64,000 nucleotides of DNA from Microbulbifer sp. ALW1 (lineage in GTDB: Bacteria; Pseudomonadota; Gammaproteobacteria; Pseudomonadales; Cellvibrionaceae), in the NCBI RefSeq assembly GCF_009903625.1, contig NZ_CP047569.1:4572501-4636500 (forward strand), given 5' to 3'. A program made the position numbers and the translations under genes. This document shows positions 57,011 to 64,000 of the stretch, piece after piece; positions within the stretch are counted from its first letter, which is position 1; each line of letters begins with the position of its first letter. The notes beneath the pieces are model-generated. The model saw only the letters and a list, made by a program, of their open reading frames with translations. It was not told the origin of the DNA and ran no database searches.

Positions 57011-57429
57011 TTGGTCTTTATTTGTAGTGGTACCGAGAAATTCCCCCCGGTGGCGGTAAAGCGCTGGGTACCTATTTTCGAAACCGAGCTAGGCGCCCCC
57101 CTTCAATATATCCCTGTACGCTGCGTCGGCGACATCCCTGTCGCCGACGCTTTCGAAAATAGATACCCAGCACTTTACCTTCGCATCAAAACCCGCATCT
57201 ATATCCCACCAAACAGAATCAAAATTGCGATCAAACTGTAACTTTTGGTAGGGTAATTCCAGAGCTTTGCCATTATGGCGCTCTTTTTTTCTTGGACCTC
57301 TTTTGCAAGAGCACCAGTTCAATCACAACGATGCAACATCGTCGTGCACCTCGGGCAAAGACGCCCGCTATTCAATCGCGCAATCCAGCTCGGATACTTA
57401 CGGAACACGCGTGATCACAAGGAGAAAAC
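57011..57429. other. Intergenic region with inverted-repeat element
   Basis: The first 170 bases carry a large nested inverted repeat (listed separately). Small ORFs across it are by-products of the palindrome. The final 15 bases hold the AGGAG ribosome site of the next gene. No other structure was recognised between 57180 and 57410. Confidence 0.5.
57055..57179. repeat. Nested inverted-repeat element (REP/MITE-like)
   Basis: Outer arms of 29 bases (57055-57083 and 57151-57179) are complementary with two mismatches. Inside, GCGTCGGCGAC (57123-57133) and GTCGCCGACGC (57140-57150) form a perfect 11-bp hairpin. The element ends about 45 bases after the dehydrogenase stop. It resembles a dispersed intergenic repeat unit, but only one copy is in the window. 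Confidence 0.6.
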
Positions 57430-59693
57430 ATGACTGCACCAAACCGCAGCAAGCTTCACCATTCTGACGCACAAACACCCAGGCTCCCCCTACCCGGTCG
57501 CACACTGCTGTTCAGTGCCATCGCACTCGCAGGTACCCTCGGAGCCAACAGCGCCCTCGCCCAGCAATCCGTACTGGAAGAAGTCACCGTAACAGCACAA
57601 AAGCGTGAACAGTCCATGCAGGACGTCTCCGTCGCCGTTAGCGCATTTTCCGGGGACGCGATCGATAAAATGGGTTTTGAAGAAGGACTGGATATTACCC
57701 AGCAGGTACCGAATATGAACTTCTTCGCCATCTTCGGCGAAGCATCCAGCCCTTCCGTCAGCCTGCGCGGTATCAGTTTGGTGAATTTCTCAGACTCCTG
57801 GGAATCCCCGGTATCCATCTATGTTGACGACGTCTACCGCGGCAATCCCGCAGGCTCCGCGATTCAACTGTTCGACCTGGAGCGCGTGGAGGTCCTGCGC
57901 GGCCCGCAGGGTACCCTGTACGGGCGCAATACGACCGGTGGCCTGGTGCACTATGTTTCACGCAAACCCACCGAAGAATTTGAAGCCAGTACCAGCGCCA
58001 GTATCGGCACCTACTCCGAGAGTATTCTTGAGGGTGCTATGAGTGGTCCGATCAGCGACAGCATTCGCGGACGCGTCTCCGTCAAGACCACACAAAACGA
58101 TGGTTGGCAGACCAACACCGTCACCGGGGAAAAGCTCAATGATACTGACAGTTTCGGTTATCGCACCCAGCTGGAATTCGATCTTGCCGACAATGCCAAA
58201 TTACTCCTGAACGTGCACGGTAGCAGTGCCGACCAGCGATCCGTGGGTTTTGCGCATATGGGCTACCTGGACGAAGCAAGCGGGGACGCTAACAAGTGTC
58301 CCATCGGCGCCATTCAAGCCGGGCGCTGCACCAGTGCATCATTTGATATGACCGGTATCGAAGCCTCGGGGGGCGGTATGGTCCGGAATATGTGGCATCC
58401 GGCGCGAAGGGTGGCCTCGGTACCGAGATCGATACCTTTGGCTCTTCCGCGACGTTCACCTGGGACTTCGAAAATTTCTCTCTGACCTCAATCACCGCCT
58501 ACGAAGAACTGGATAAATTTCTGCAGGATGACGGCGATGGCACCGCAGTGGTTTATTTCGATGAACAGTACGGGGTGGACGCAGAGCAATACACCCAGGA
58601 AGTACGCCTGAACGGCAACACCGAAAATAGTAACTGGGTAACCGGGTTCTACTACTACAAGGATGACCGCGGCCTGATAACAGAGGCCCCCACGACCGCA
58701 GACTGGGCGGAGCTGGGCCTGTGGCACCGGGAAATCGTGACCCTGGATAGTGAATCCTGGGCGCTGTTCGGCCAGCTAGAATACGATCTCTCACAAACCC
58801 TCACTCTGGTCAGCGGTTTGCGCTACACAGGAGAGGAACGCGACTTTACCCAAGATGCCGGCCCCAGTTTTTACGACGAGATCGATACCACCGGCGACCT
58901 GAGCGACAACGCCACCACCGGCCGTATCGGCCTGGACTGGCGTCCCAGTGCCGGAACACTGGCCTACGCGAGCTACTCCACCGGTTTTAAAAGCGGCGGC
59001 TTCTCGGGCAGTTACAACTCTTCCCTTGAGTCCACCAAGCCAGTGGGCGCAGAGAATATCGATAACTTCGAACTGGGCCTCAAAACCACCCTGGCTCAAA
59101 TTTACCGACTGAATATGGCAGCCTTCCACTACAAAGTGGATGACTTTCAAGCCCAGGTATTTCTCACCGTGGCCGATGGCAGTGTGATCACTAACGCCGG
59201 CGACGTAACCGGTACCGGTGCAGAGGTGGAACTGACCGCGCCGATTACCGAAAATTTTGAAGTCATCGCCGGCGCCGGCTGGCTCAATACCGAGTTTGAT
59301 TCCGAGCAGCTGTTTTTCATAGCGGGAGACGCTTACACACTGGATGGCAATGAACTGCCCTCAGCCCCCGGTTTTACCTACAACCTGGTTGCGCGTTACT
59401 ACCAGAGCTTGGGCGACAACGGTGAATTGGTTTTCCAGGGGGATTATGCCTGGCAGGACGACCATTACCTGCAGGTGGAAAACGACCCCTACTCCAAACA
59501 GAGCGCCTACGGTCTCGCCAACGCCAAGGTCGCCTGGCACTCTCCGACGGACACTTACAGTGTCGAGGCTTTCGTCAGAAATCTGGCCAACGAGGAATAC
59601 TTCACTTACCAGAATACCCTGGGTTCCGACTGGGGATACGGTGTGTGGGGTCAGCCGCGCACAGCCGGGCTGCGGTTTAACTGGAAAATGTAA
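57430..59693 (+). pseudogene. TonB-dependent receptor split by a frameshift at a G6 tract
   Basis: Two overlapping frames, 57430-58485 and the frame open to 59693, together encode one receptor of about 754 residues. The first part has a signal peptide, EEVTVTAQKREQ (TonB box region) and a plug with RVEVLRGPQGTLYGRNTTGG; it breaks off with unrelated residues after IEASGGG. The second frame continues the barrel (YGPEYVASGAKGGLGTE) to a proper end, GLRFNWKM. Adding one G to the run at 58368-58373 restores a single frame. The rest of the gene shows no other damage, so this is a sequencing error, a very recent mutation, or slippage-based on/off switching. It belongs to the siderophore/FyuA-like receptor group and its ligand is unknown. 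AGGAG precedes the ATG. Confidence 0.85.
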
Positions 59694-59742
59694 TCCCAAT
59701 TTACAAGTGCTCCGAGCCGGAGTGATCAAACTTAAATCTTGC

Positions 59743-59770
59743 AAAAAACGCCTGTTTTCAGGCGTTTTTT
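59743..59770 (+). terminator. Rho-independent terminator after the split receptor
   Basis: AACGCCTG/CAGGCGTT stem with TTTT loop, followed by a T-run. It is about 50 bases after the receptor stop. Confidence 0.93.
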
Positions 59771-59881
59771 TGTTAGCTAAAACTGGTACGTCCATTCCTC
59801 TAATAATTCTGTAATTCCCATTCAGATCCTTTAGTATTTCTCGACCACAAAAAATATCCGCATTTTCAAAAGGACCTGAAA

Positions 59882-60841
59882 ATGAGCACTCTTCTCCTCT
59901 GCAGTCGGGAGCTGACTTCCCCTGATATCCAGCAAGCCTGCAATTTGAACTTGCAGCAACTCTCCGCACTTCACTGCCCGACCCCGAAATTCGCGCAGGC
60001 CAATACGCCTTACCTGTTGAATGGCCACAACAATGCACAGGGAAAACGCATCCAGGCGCTGCTCGCGCCCTCACAGATCGCCCGTCCGGTTACCGACCTC
60101 TCCCTCACCTTTGGTGAAGACAATACCCTCGCTATTGCCGCGATGATGGAACAGCTGAAGGACTACAACATTGCACTGACCGGCGCCTCCACCAGTGTTT
60201 ACGGTGAGCGCATGAATGGCTTCGCCAAGTCAGTGAAAGAGTACCAGGTAGCCTTGCTTAACTACCGGGGTGCGAAATTGAGTGGCGCTAGTAACCATGG
60301 CCAGCTCAAACAGCAAGCACATGCGGCATTTCTGCGGATGCAGAGGACGTTCAATGCGGAACTGAACAATGTCACCAGTCACATTCGCTCCCGACGGGGT
60401 ACGCCGCTCACCAGCGCCGAACGCGGCACCAATATTGCACGAAGCAGTCGCAACGCGGCCAAATTACAGTTTTCAAGTGAGATTGAGGCGCATAAACTGG
60501 TCAAATTCAGTCAATATACAAAATTGCTCGGCAACGGGCTGGCCGTAATCGACTTTGGATCAAGAGCAGGAAAAGTGCATAACAGCTACCAGGCCGGCGG
60601 AAATTGGGAACGTGATCTGTTTATCGAATCAAGTAGCTTTGCTGCCAGTGCGACAACCGGTGCACTCATCGCCCAAGCTGGCGTGACATTTTTGCTAGCA
60701 GCCACACCTCTTGGCTGGACGGCTCTAATTGTGACCGGACTGATCGTAGCTGGCACCGCAGCCACCGCTTCCGTGCTGGTGAATAATCAGGTACACAAAA
60801 ACTCTGGAGCGATTTACGACAAGGTTATGAAGGCGCTTTAA
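59882..60841 (+). CDS. Hypothetical protein, possible pore-forming toxin/effector
   Basis: A 319-residue protein not recognised as a named family. There is no signal peptide. The N-terminal part (1-90) is polar, the middle (90-215) is helical and rich in Gln, Ala and Arg (LKQQAHAAFLRMQRTFNAEL), and residues about 240-300 are strongly hydrophobic and glycine/alanine-rich, ending in two segments (ALIAQAGVTFLLAATPLGW and ALIVTGLIVAGTAATASVLV). This hydrophobic hairpin near the C-terminus is like that of pore-forming bacterial toxins and some type VI effectors. The next gene, four bases away, encodes a small two-helix membrane protein that could be its immunity partner. AAGGA precedes the ATG. 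The functional suggestion is speculative. Confidence 0.6.
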   Translation: MSTLLLCSRELTSPDIQQACNLNLQQLSALHCPTPKFAQANTPYLLNGHNNAQGKRIQALLAPSQIARPVTDLSLTFGEDNTLAIAAMMEQLKDYNIALTGASTSVYGERMNGFAKSVKEYQVALLNYRGAKLSGASNHGQLKQQAHAAFLRMQRTFNAELNNVTSHIRSRRGTPLTSAERGTNIARSSRNAAKLQFSSEIEAHKLVKFSQYTKLLGNGLAVIDFGSRAGKVHNSYQAGGNWERDLFIESSSFAASATTGALIAQAGVTFLLAATPLGWTALIVTGLIVAGTAATASVLVNNQVHKNSGAIYDKVMKAL

Positions 60842-60845
60842 TCAC

Positions 60846-61223
60846 ATGATCAGTGAACTCGATTTTTTTATGATTGCCTTCGTTGACATGCTGTTCGCGT
60901 GCGTTCTTTTTGTTGCGTTCGGGCAGCTAACCGTAAGAAAGCTCAGGAAAAAGCCTGAAACTCGAGACCACCTTGGTATCGAATTTGCGAGCGGGTGGGA
61001 TATTTTGAACGTTGCCCAGGCCCTGGCCATCCCAAGGTCTTGGAGCAAGCGGATGGAGCGTAGCCCTTTGGCTTCGCTAAATGCCAGATCGGATATTGTT
61101 CATCAATACACAAATAAATTCGACAAAGTACTTGGCTGTATTTTTTTCTGGTCTTTCGCCTCTTCCGGAACCCTTCTGATACTGCTAGTTATTCTTAGCA
61201 AGTCGGGAGTATGGGGCGAGTAA
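60846..61223 (+). CDS. Small two-helix membrane protein, possible immunity protein
   Basis: A 125-residue protein with two membrane segments, at about 7-28 (FMIAFVDMLFACVLFVAFG) and 98-118 (IFFWSFASSGTLLILLVIL), and a basic cytoplasmic loop between (RKLRKKPETRD). No family was recognised. It begins four bases after the upstream stop, so the two are co-transcribed. Inner-membrane proteins of this size often protect against pore-forming toxins, which would fit the neighbour; that remains inference. Its end abuts the convergent cobO gene with no spacing. Confidence 0.6.
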   Translation: MISELDFFMIAFVDMLFACVLFVAFGQLTVRKLRKKPETRDHLGIEFASGWDILNVAQALAIPRSWSKRMERSPLASLNARSDIVHQYTNKFDKVLGCIFFWSFASSGTLLILLVILSKSGVWGE

Positions 61224-61841
61224 TCACCACTCCACCCCCTTCCGCGCAGAAACGCCATTCTCAAATGCATGCTTGTGCGACTTCATCTCGGTAACAGTGT
61301 CCGCAATATCCATTAAATACTGCTTGGCGCCGCGACCGGTAATAATCACGCTCTGCTCAGCCGGGCGGCTCTGAATAGCTTCCAGAACTTCCGCCTTATC
61401 CAGCCATTTGTAATTCAGCGCATAGGTCAGCTCGTCCATAACGACCAGATATACACTGTCATCCGCGAGCGCCACTTTTAGTTTGCTCCACAGTGCCAGT
61501 GCCGCGGCCTTGTCTGCCTCAAAGTCCTGGGTCTCCCAGGTGAAGTCGGTTCCCATCTCGTGCCATTGCAACGGATATTGATCTGCGGGCAGCTGACTCA
61601 ACAGGTTTTTTTCACCGCACTCCCACACACCCTTGATAAATTGCCCCACCACCAATTTGTAGCCATAGCCCAGTGCGCGGGTAACGGTACCGACCGCCGC
61701 GGTAGTTTTGCCTTTGCCGTCGCCGGTGTAGACAATCACGATACCGCGCTCGCCCAGTGCCCGGGATACGCCGGCATCGACAATTTCCTTGCGTGCCTGC
61801 ATGCGTTTCTTGTGGCGCTGTTGCTTGTTGTCATCGGTCAT
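61224..61841 (-). CDS. cobO: Cob(I)yrinic acid a,c-diamide adenosyltransferase (CobO/BtuR type)
   Basis: A 205-residue cytoplasmic enzyme that adds the adenosyl group to cobalamin or its precursors using ATP. The P-loop GDGKGKTTAAVG and the motifs VVMDELTYAL and VIITGRGAKQYL are diagnostic, and the N-terminus MTDDNKQQRHKKRMQARK matches the family. The ATG at 61841 is chosen; an upstream in-frame start at 62042 would lie inside the btuB gene and add 67 unrelated residues. Together with btuB upstream it serves vitamin B12 uptake and activation. A hairpin between the two genes may reduce read-through. The alternative name btuR is used in some genomes. Confidence 0.94.
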   Translation of the reverse strand: MTDDNKQQRHKKRMQARKEIVDAGVSRALGERGIVIVYTGDGKGKTTAAVGTVTRALGYGYKLVVGQFIKGVWECGEKNLLSQLPADQYPLQWHEMGTDFTWETQDFEADKAAALALWSKLKVALADDSVYLVVMDELTYALNYKWLDKAEVLEAIQSRPAEQSVIITGRGAKQYLMDIADTVTEMKSHKHAFENGVSARKGVEW

Positions 61842-61900
61842 GGGAACAACTCTTATGGGGTGAGTGAATGATGAAAGGGTAACAAAGTTCGCACACAAAC

Positions 61901-61936
61901 AAGAAACGGGCCGCGAGGGCCCGTTTCTTGTTTTTT
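61901..61936. terminator. Strong hairpin between btuB and cobO
   Basis: AAGAAACGGGCC (61901-61912) pairs with GGCCCGTTTCTT (61918-61929), a 12-bp stem with a five-base loop. The plus strand has six T after it; on the minus strand, the direction of btuB, the tail is the weaker CTTGTTTGT. It lies 22 bases past the btuB stop. Confidence 0.75.
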
Positions 61937-61950
61937 GTAACAGCGGCTGG

Positions 61951-63825
61951 TTACAGGGAGAACTGTACGCCCGCGTGAACCGCAGCGCCGGCGGTATTGA
62001 ATCCGGCCACTTCGCGATAATTTTCATCCAGCAGGTTTTCACCGCGCAGTGTCAGCGCCAACTGCTGGTTGAAGCGGTAAATCGCGTTGAGGTCCAGCTT
62101 GTTATAGGCGTCCTGCGCCAGCGGTGCACCACCCCAGGCGGGGTTGGGACTCAGGCGGTCGTCCGCCCGCTGCCAGTTCCCAGCCAGGGTCAGGCGGTCA
62201 CCCCAGAAGCGGTAGCTGGCACCCAGGTTATAAACAGCCTGTGCCACGTTCAAGCGCTGTTCGCCTGCGCTGTCTTTGCTGTCGAGCCAGGTCCCATTGG
62301 CGTACCAGCGGCCCGCTTCGCCGAGATCACCGGAAAGTGCCAGTTCAACGCCGTCGGAATCGCTCTCGCCGTCATCCTGCGCGTAGGCACCCCAGCCAGA
62401 GCCCAGGCCATTCACATACACAATGGCATCGGTCACTGTTTGCTGGAAGGCCACCAGTTCCAGTACGAGTAAATCGGCATAGGCGTATTCCACCCCCAAT
62501 TCGTAACCGCGACTGGTTTCCGGGCCTACGGCGTCCACGCCGCTGACGACGTTGGTAGAAACTTCATAGGGGCTGGGCGCGCGGAAGCCGGTGCTGGCGC
62601 TGGCGCGGTACTTGATCTGCTGATTCTCACCAAGCAGTTGCGGCAGTGCAGCGGAAACCCGCCAGCTGTTATTGTTCTCTTCTTCCAGGCGATCGCGACG
62701 GAAGCCCACGGAATAGAACAGCTTGTCCGCCAGGTCCGAGCGCCACTCGCCGTAAATGCCCAGCAGGTCAATCGACTGGCCATCGAAGTCGGACTGGAAT
62801 TCCTGCTGATCGAGATCCGCGCCCCAGGACAGGGCGCCGCCGGCCAGGGCGCTGTTGCCGCCGTAGTTCACTTCTTTGATGGATCCATCCACCGCATAGC
62901 TGCTGAAACCTTCAGCCAGGCTATCGCGTTCCAATTCCTGGCGGGATACGGACAGGCGGTGGGCAGCGACACCGGTTTTCAGGTCTGCGCCCAGCTGATA
63001 AGTAGTCTGGGTATAAATATCCAGGCAGTCGGAGGGATCGGTCAGCGCGAAACAATTATCGAATTCTGTTTCCGCATCGGTCTCGCGGAACTGTCCATCC
63101 ACAGAAAAATTTTCGCTGAAGGTGTATCCCAACTTGGCGCTGACGGTCTGGTTATCGTAGCCATCGCGCTCGCCGCTGGTATCACTTTCCCGCGCATTGA
63201 ATCCGTCGCTGTTCAGCTGGCTCAGGTTGAGGCCATAGCTCCAGCCGTTCAGTTCGCCACGCAGGGCTGCCTGAGCGCGGTCGGTGCTGTAGCGGCCGCT
63301 TTCACCACTGAGCTGCAATTCCAAAGGCTGACGTGCGCGTTTGGTGATGATGTTGATCACGCCGCCGGCACCGGCGCCGTACATCATGCCCTGAGGGCCG
63401 CGCAGCACTTCGATGCGCTCCACATCACTAGCCAGCAGATGCTGGAACTGAGCAGTAACCTGGGTATTGGTAGGATCGGCCACATTAACCCCGTCCACCA
63501 GCACCAGGGTGCGGGAACCGGCTTCGCCGCGTACATAGATATTGCTGACTTTGCCGAGACCACCGTTGTTGGCCACGGAAATACCCGGCAGGGTTTTCAC
63601 CACGTCCAGCAAGGTGCTGTAACCGAGCTTTTCGATATCCGCCGCGGTCAAAACCGATACGGATACCGCAGTCTGCGCCTTGGGCACTTCCACCCGGCTG
63701 GCCGTTACCGTGACTTGCTCGAGGTTATCAAGGTTGTTGTCGATACTGTTTTGAAGATTGCGCTCGTCCGCAAGAGCAGATTGCGCGACCAGCGCGACAG
63801 CGCCGGCGAGAATAGTTTTATGCAT
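61951..63825 (-). CDS. btuB: BtuB-like TonB-dependent vitamin B12 receptor
   Basis: A 624-residue outer-membrane receptor for cobalamin. It has a signal peptide (MHKTILAGAVALVAQSALA), a TonB box (LEQVTVTASRVE), and a plug with TLPGISVANNGG, LVLVDGVNV and RIEVLRGPQGMMYGAGAGG. The 22-strand barrel ends with GVQFSL. Length and plug motifs are those of BtuB. The ATG at 63825 gives a standard signal peptide; a TTG at 63837 would add four residues. It is followed by cobO, and the end of a cobalamin riboswitch lies upstream at the window edge; both support the B12 assignment over other ligands of this family. Confidence 0.93.
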   Translation of the reverse strand: MHKTILAGAVALVAQSALADERNLQNSIDNNLDNLEQVTVTASRVEVPKAQTAVSVSVLTAADIEKLGYSTLLDVVKTLPGISVANNGGLGKVSNIYVRGEAGSRTLVLVDGVNVADPTNTQVTAQFQHLLASDVERIEVLRGPQGMMYGAGAGGVINIITKRARQPLELQLSGESGRYSTDRAQAALRGELNGWSYGLNLSQLNSDGFNARESDTSGERDGYDNQTVSAKLGYTFSENFSVDGQFRETDAETEFDNCFALTDPSDCLDIYTQTTYQLGADLKTGVAAHRLSVSRQELERDSLAEGFSSYAVDGSIKEVNYGGNSALAGGALSWGADLDQQEFQSDFDGQSIDLLGIYGEWRSDLADKLFYSVGFRRDRLEEENNNSWRVSAALPQLLGENQQIKYRASASTGFRAPSPYEVSTNVVSGVDAVGPETSRGYELGVEYAYADLLVLELVAFQQTVTDAIVYVNGLGSGWGAYAQDDGESDSDGVELALSGDLGEAGRWYANGTWLDSKDSAGEQRLNVAQAVYNLGASYRFWGDRLTLAGNWQRADDRLSPNPAWGGAPLAQDAYNKLDLNAIYRFNQQLALTLRGENLLDENYREVAGFNTAGAAVHAGVQFSL

Positions 63826-63935
63826 GGAAAGCCCCAATCAGAAAAATGGTCGATTGAGGGAGGGGAATACAAGGGCGAGAAAAGTGACTGGCAACGAGGT
63901 AATCCAGGAGAAACCCCGCGCGCCGAAACAAGCCC

Positions 63936-64000
63936 AGACAAAGCCCTCCGCTTTATCGTCTAAGAGTCACTCAAGGCCGGTATCGGGCTTATCTTTTCTA
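63936..64000 (-). promoter_or_regulatory. 3' end of a cobalamin riboswitch (cut by window edge)
   Basis: On the minus strand AGCCCGATACCGGCC (63989-63975) matches the conserved 3' end of cobalamin riboswitches. About 14 bases further a hairpin follows (63961-63936; AGAC...GTCT and AAGC/GCTT around GGAGG), a possible L13 kissing or switching element. The core with the B12 box lies beyond position 64000, so the call rests on the 3' segment and on btuB following. Confidence 0.5.

Noticed and set aside
57089..57322. Small ORFs on both strands near 57.1-57.3 kb
   Set aside because: They arise from the palindromic repeat element; no ribosome sites or conserved features.
61842..62042. N-terminal extension of CobO by 67 residues
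   Set aside because: It runs through the btuB 3' end and the intergenic hairpin and does not resemble the family; ATG 61841 gives the normal N-terminus.

Overview
The window looks like a marine or soil gammaproteobacterium of the Cellvibrionales type, most likely Microbulbifer or a close relative. This is inferred from the gene families, the poly-serine linkers between carbohydrate-binding and catalytic domains, the large TonB-dependent receptors paired with halogenase-like flavoproteins, and a GC-rich but not extreme base composition. No tRNA, rRNA, CRISPR array, insertion sequence or phage gene was seen.

Region 1 (1-14.5 kb, minus strand) is a beta-1,3-glucan (laminarin-type) utilisation locus. 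It holds a GH3 beta-glucosidase lipoprotein (cut by the window edge), a GH16 endo-beta-1,3-glucanase lipoprotein, a secreted di-haem oxidoreductase fused to discoidin and CBM56-like domains, a flavin-dependent halogenase-like protein, a cupin/JmjC-like protein, a SapC-like protein, a TonB-dependent receptor and a sodium/sugar symporter. Four of its promoter regions share a previously unassigned inverted-repeat motif (half-site CCCAYYTTG), which suggests one common regulator that is not in the window.

Region 2 (14.6-32.1 kb, plus strand) is an alpha-glucan locus. It holds an MFS maltose-type transporter, a TonB-dependent receptor, two translationally coupled halogenase-like proteins, a GH97 alpha-glucosidase, a 1634-residue protein with two complete GH87 (alpha-1,3-glucanase/mycodextranase) catalytic domains, and a LacI-family regulator. 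Palindromic GAAAACGTTTTC operators precede the transporter, the receptor, GH97 and the regulator gene. Alpha-1,3- and beta-1,3-glucans are both major fungal wall polymers, so regions 1 and 2 together could serve fungal wall degradation (inference).

Region 3 (32.2-37.3 kb, minus strand) is a sugar ABC importer operon with an unusual fusion of the solute-binding protein to the MalF-type permease, followed by an exported xylose-isomerase-like TIM-barrel protein.

Region 4 (37.7-55.3 kb, plus strand) is a five-gene secretion/adhesin module: a TolC-like outer-membrane lipoprotein, a periplasmic adaptor, a membrane adaptor with a GAF-like N-terminus, an M50 metalloprotease fused to an adaptor-like domain, and a 3774-residue DUF11-repeat protein. 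The giant protein carries an LEPR-XLL-like N-terminal motif and a DUF4347 domain with a His/Cys pair. No ABC ATPase is encoded in the module. This is the best candidate here for a poorly described system.

Region 5 (55.5-64 kb) holds a coniferyl-aldehyde-type dehydrogenase, an inverted-repeat element, a TonB-dependent receptor broken by a frameshift at a G6 tract, a possible toxin/immunity pair, and a minus-strand vitamin B12 pair (btuB, cobO). The 3' end of a cobalamin riboswitch lies at the window edge.
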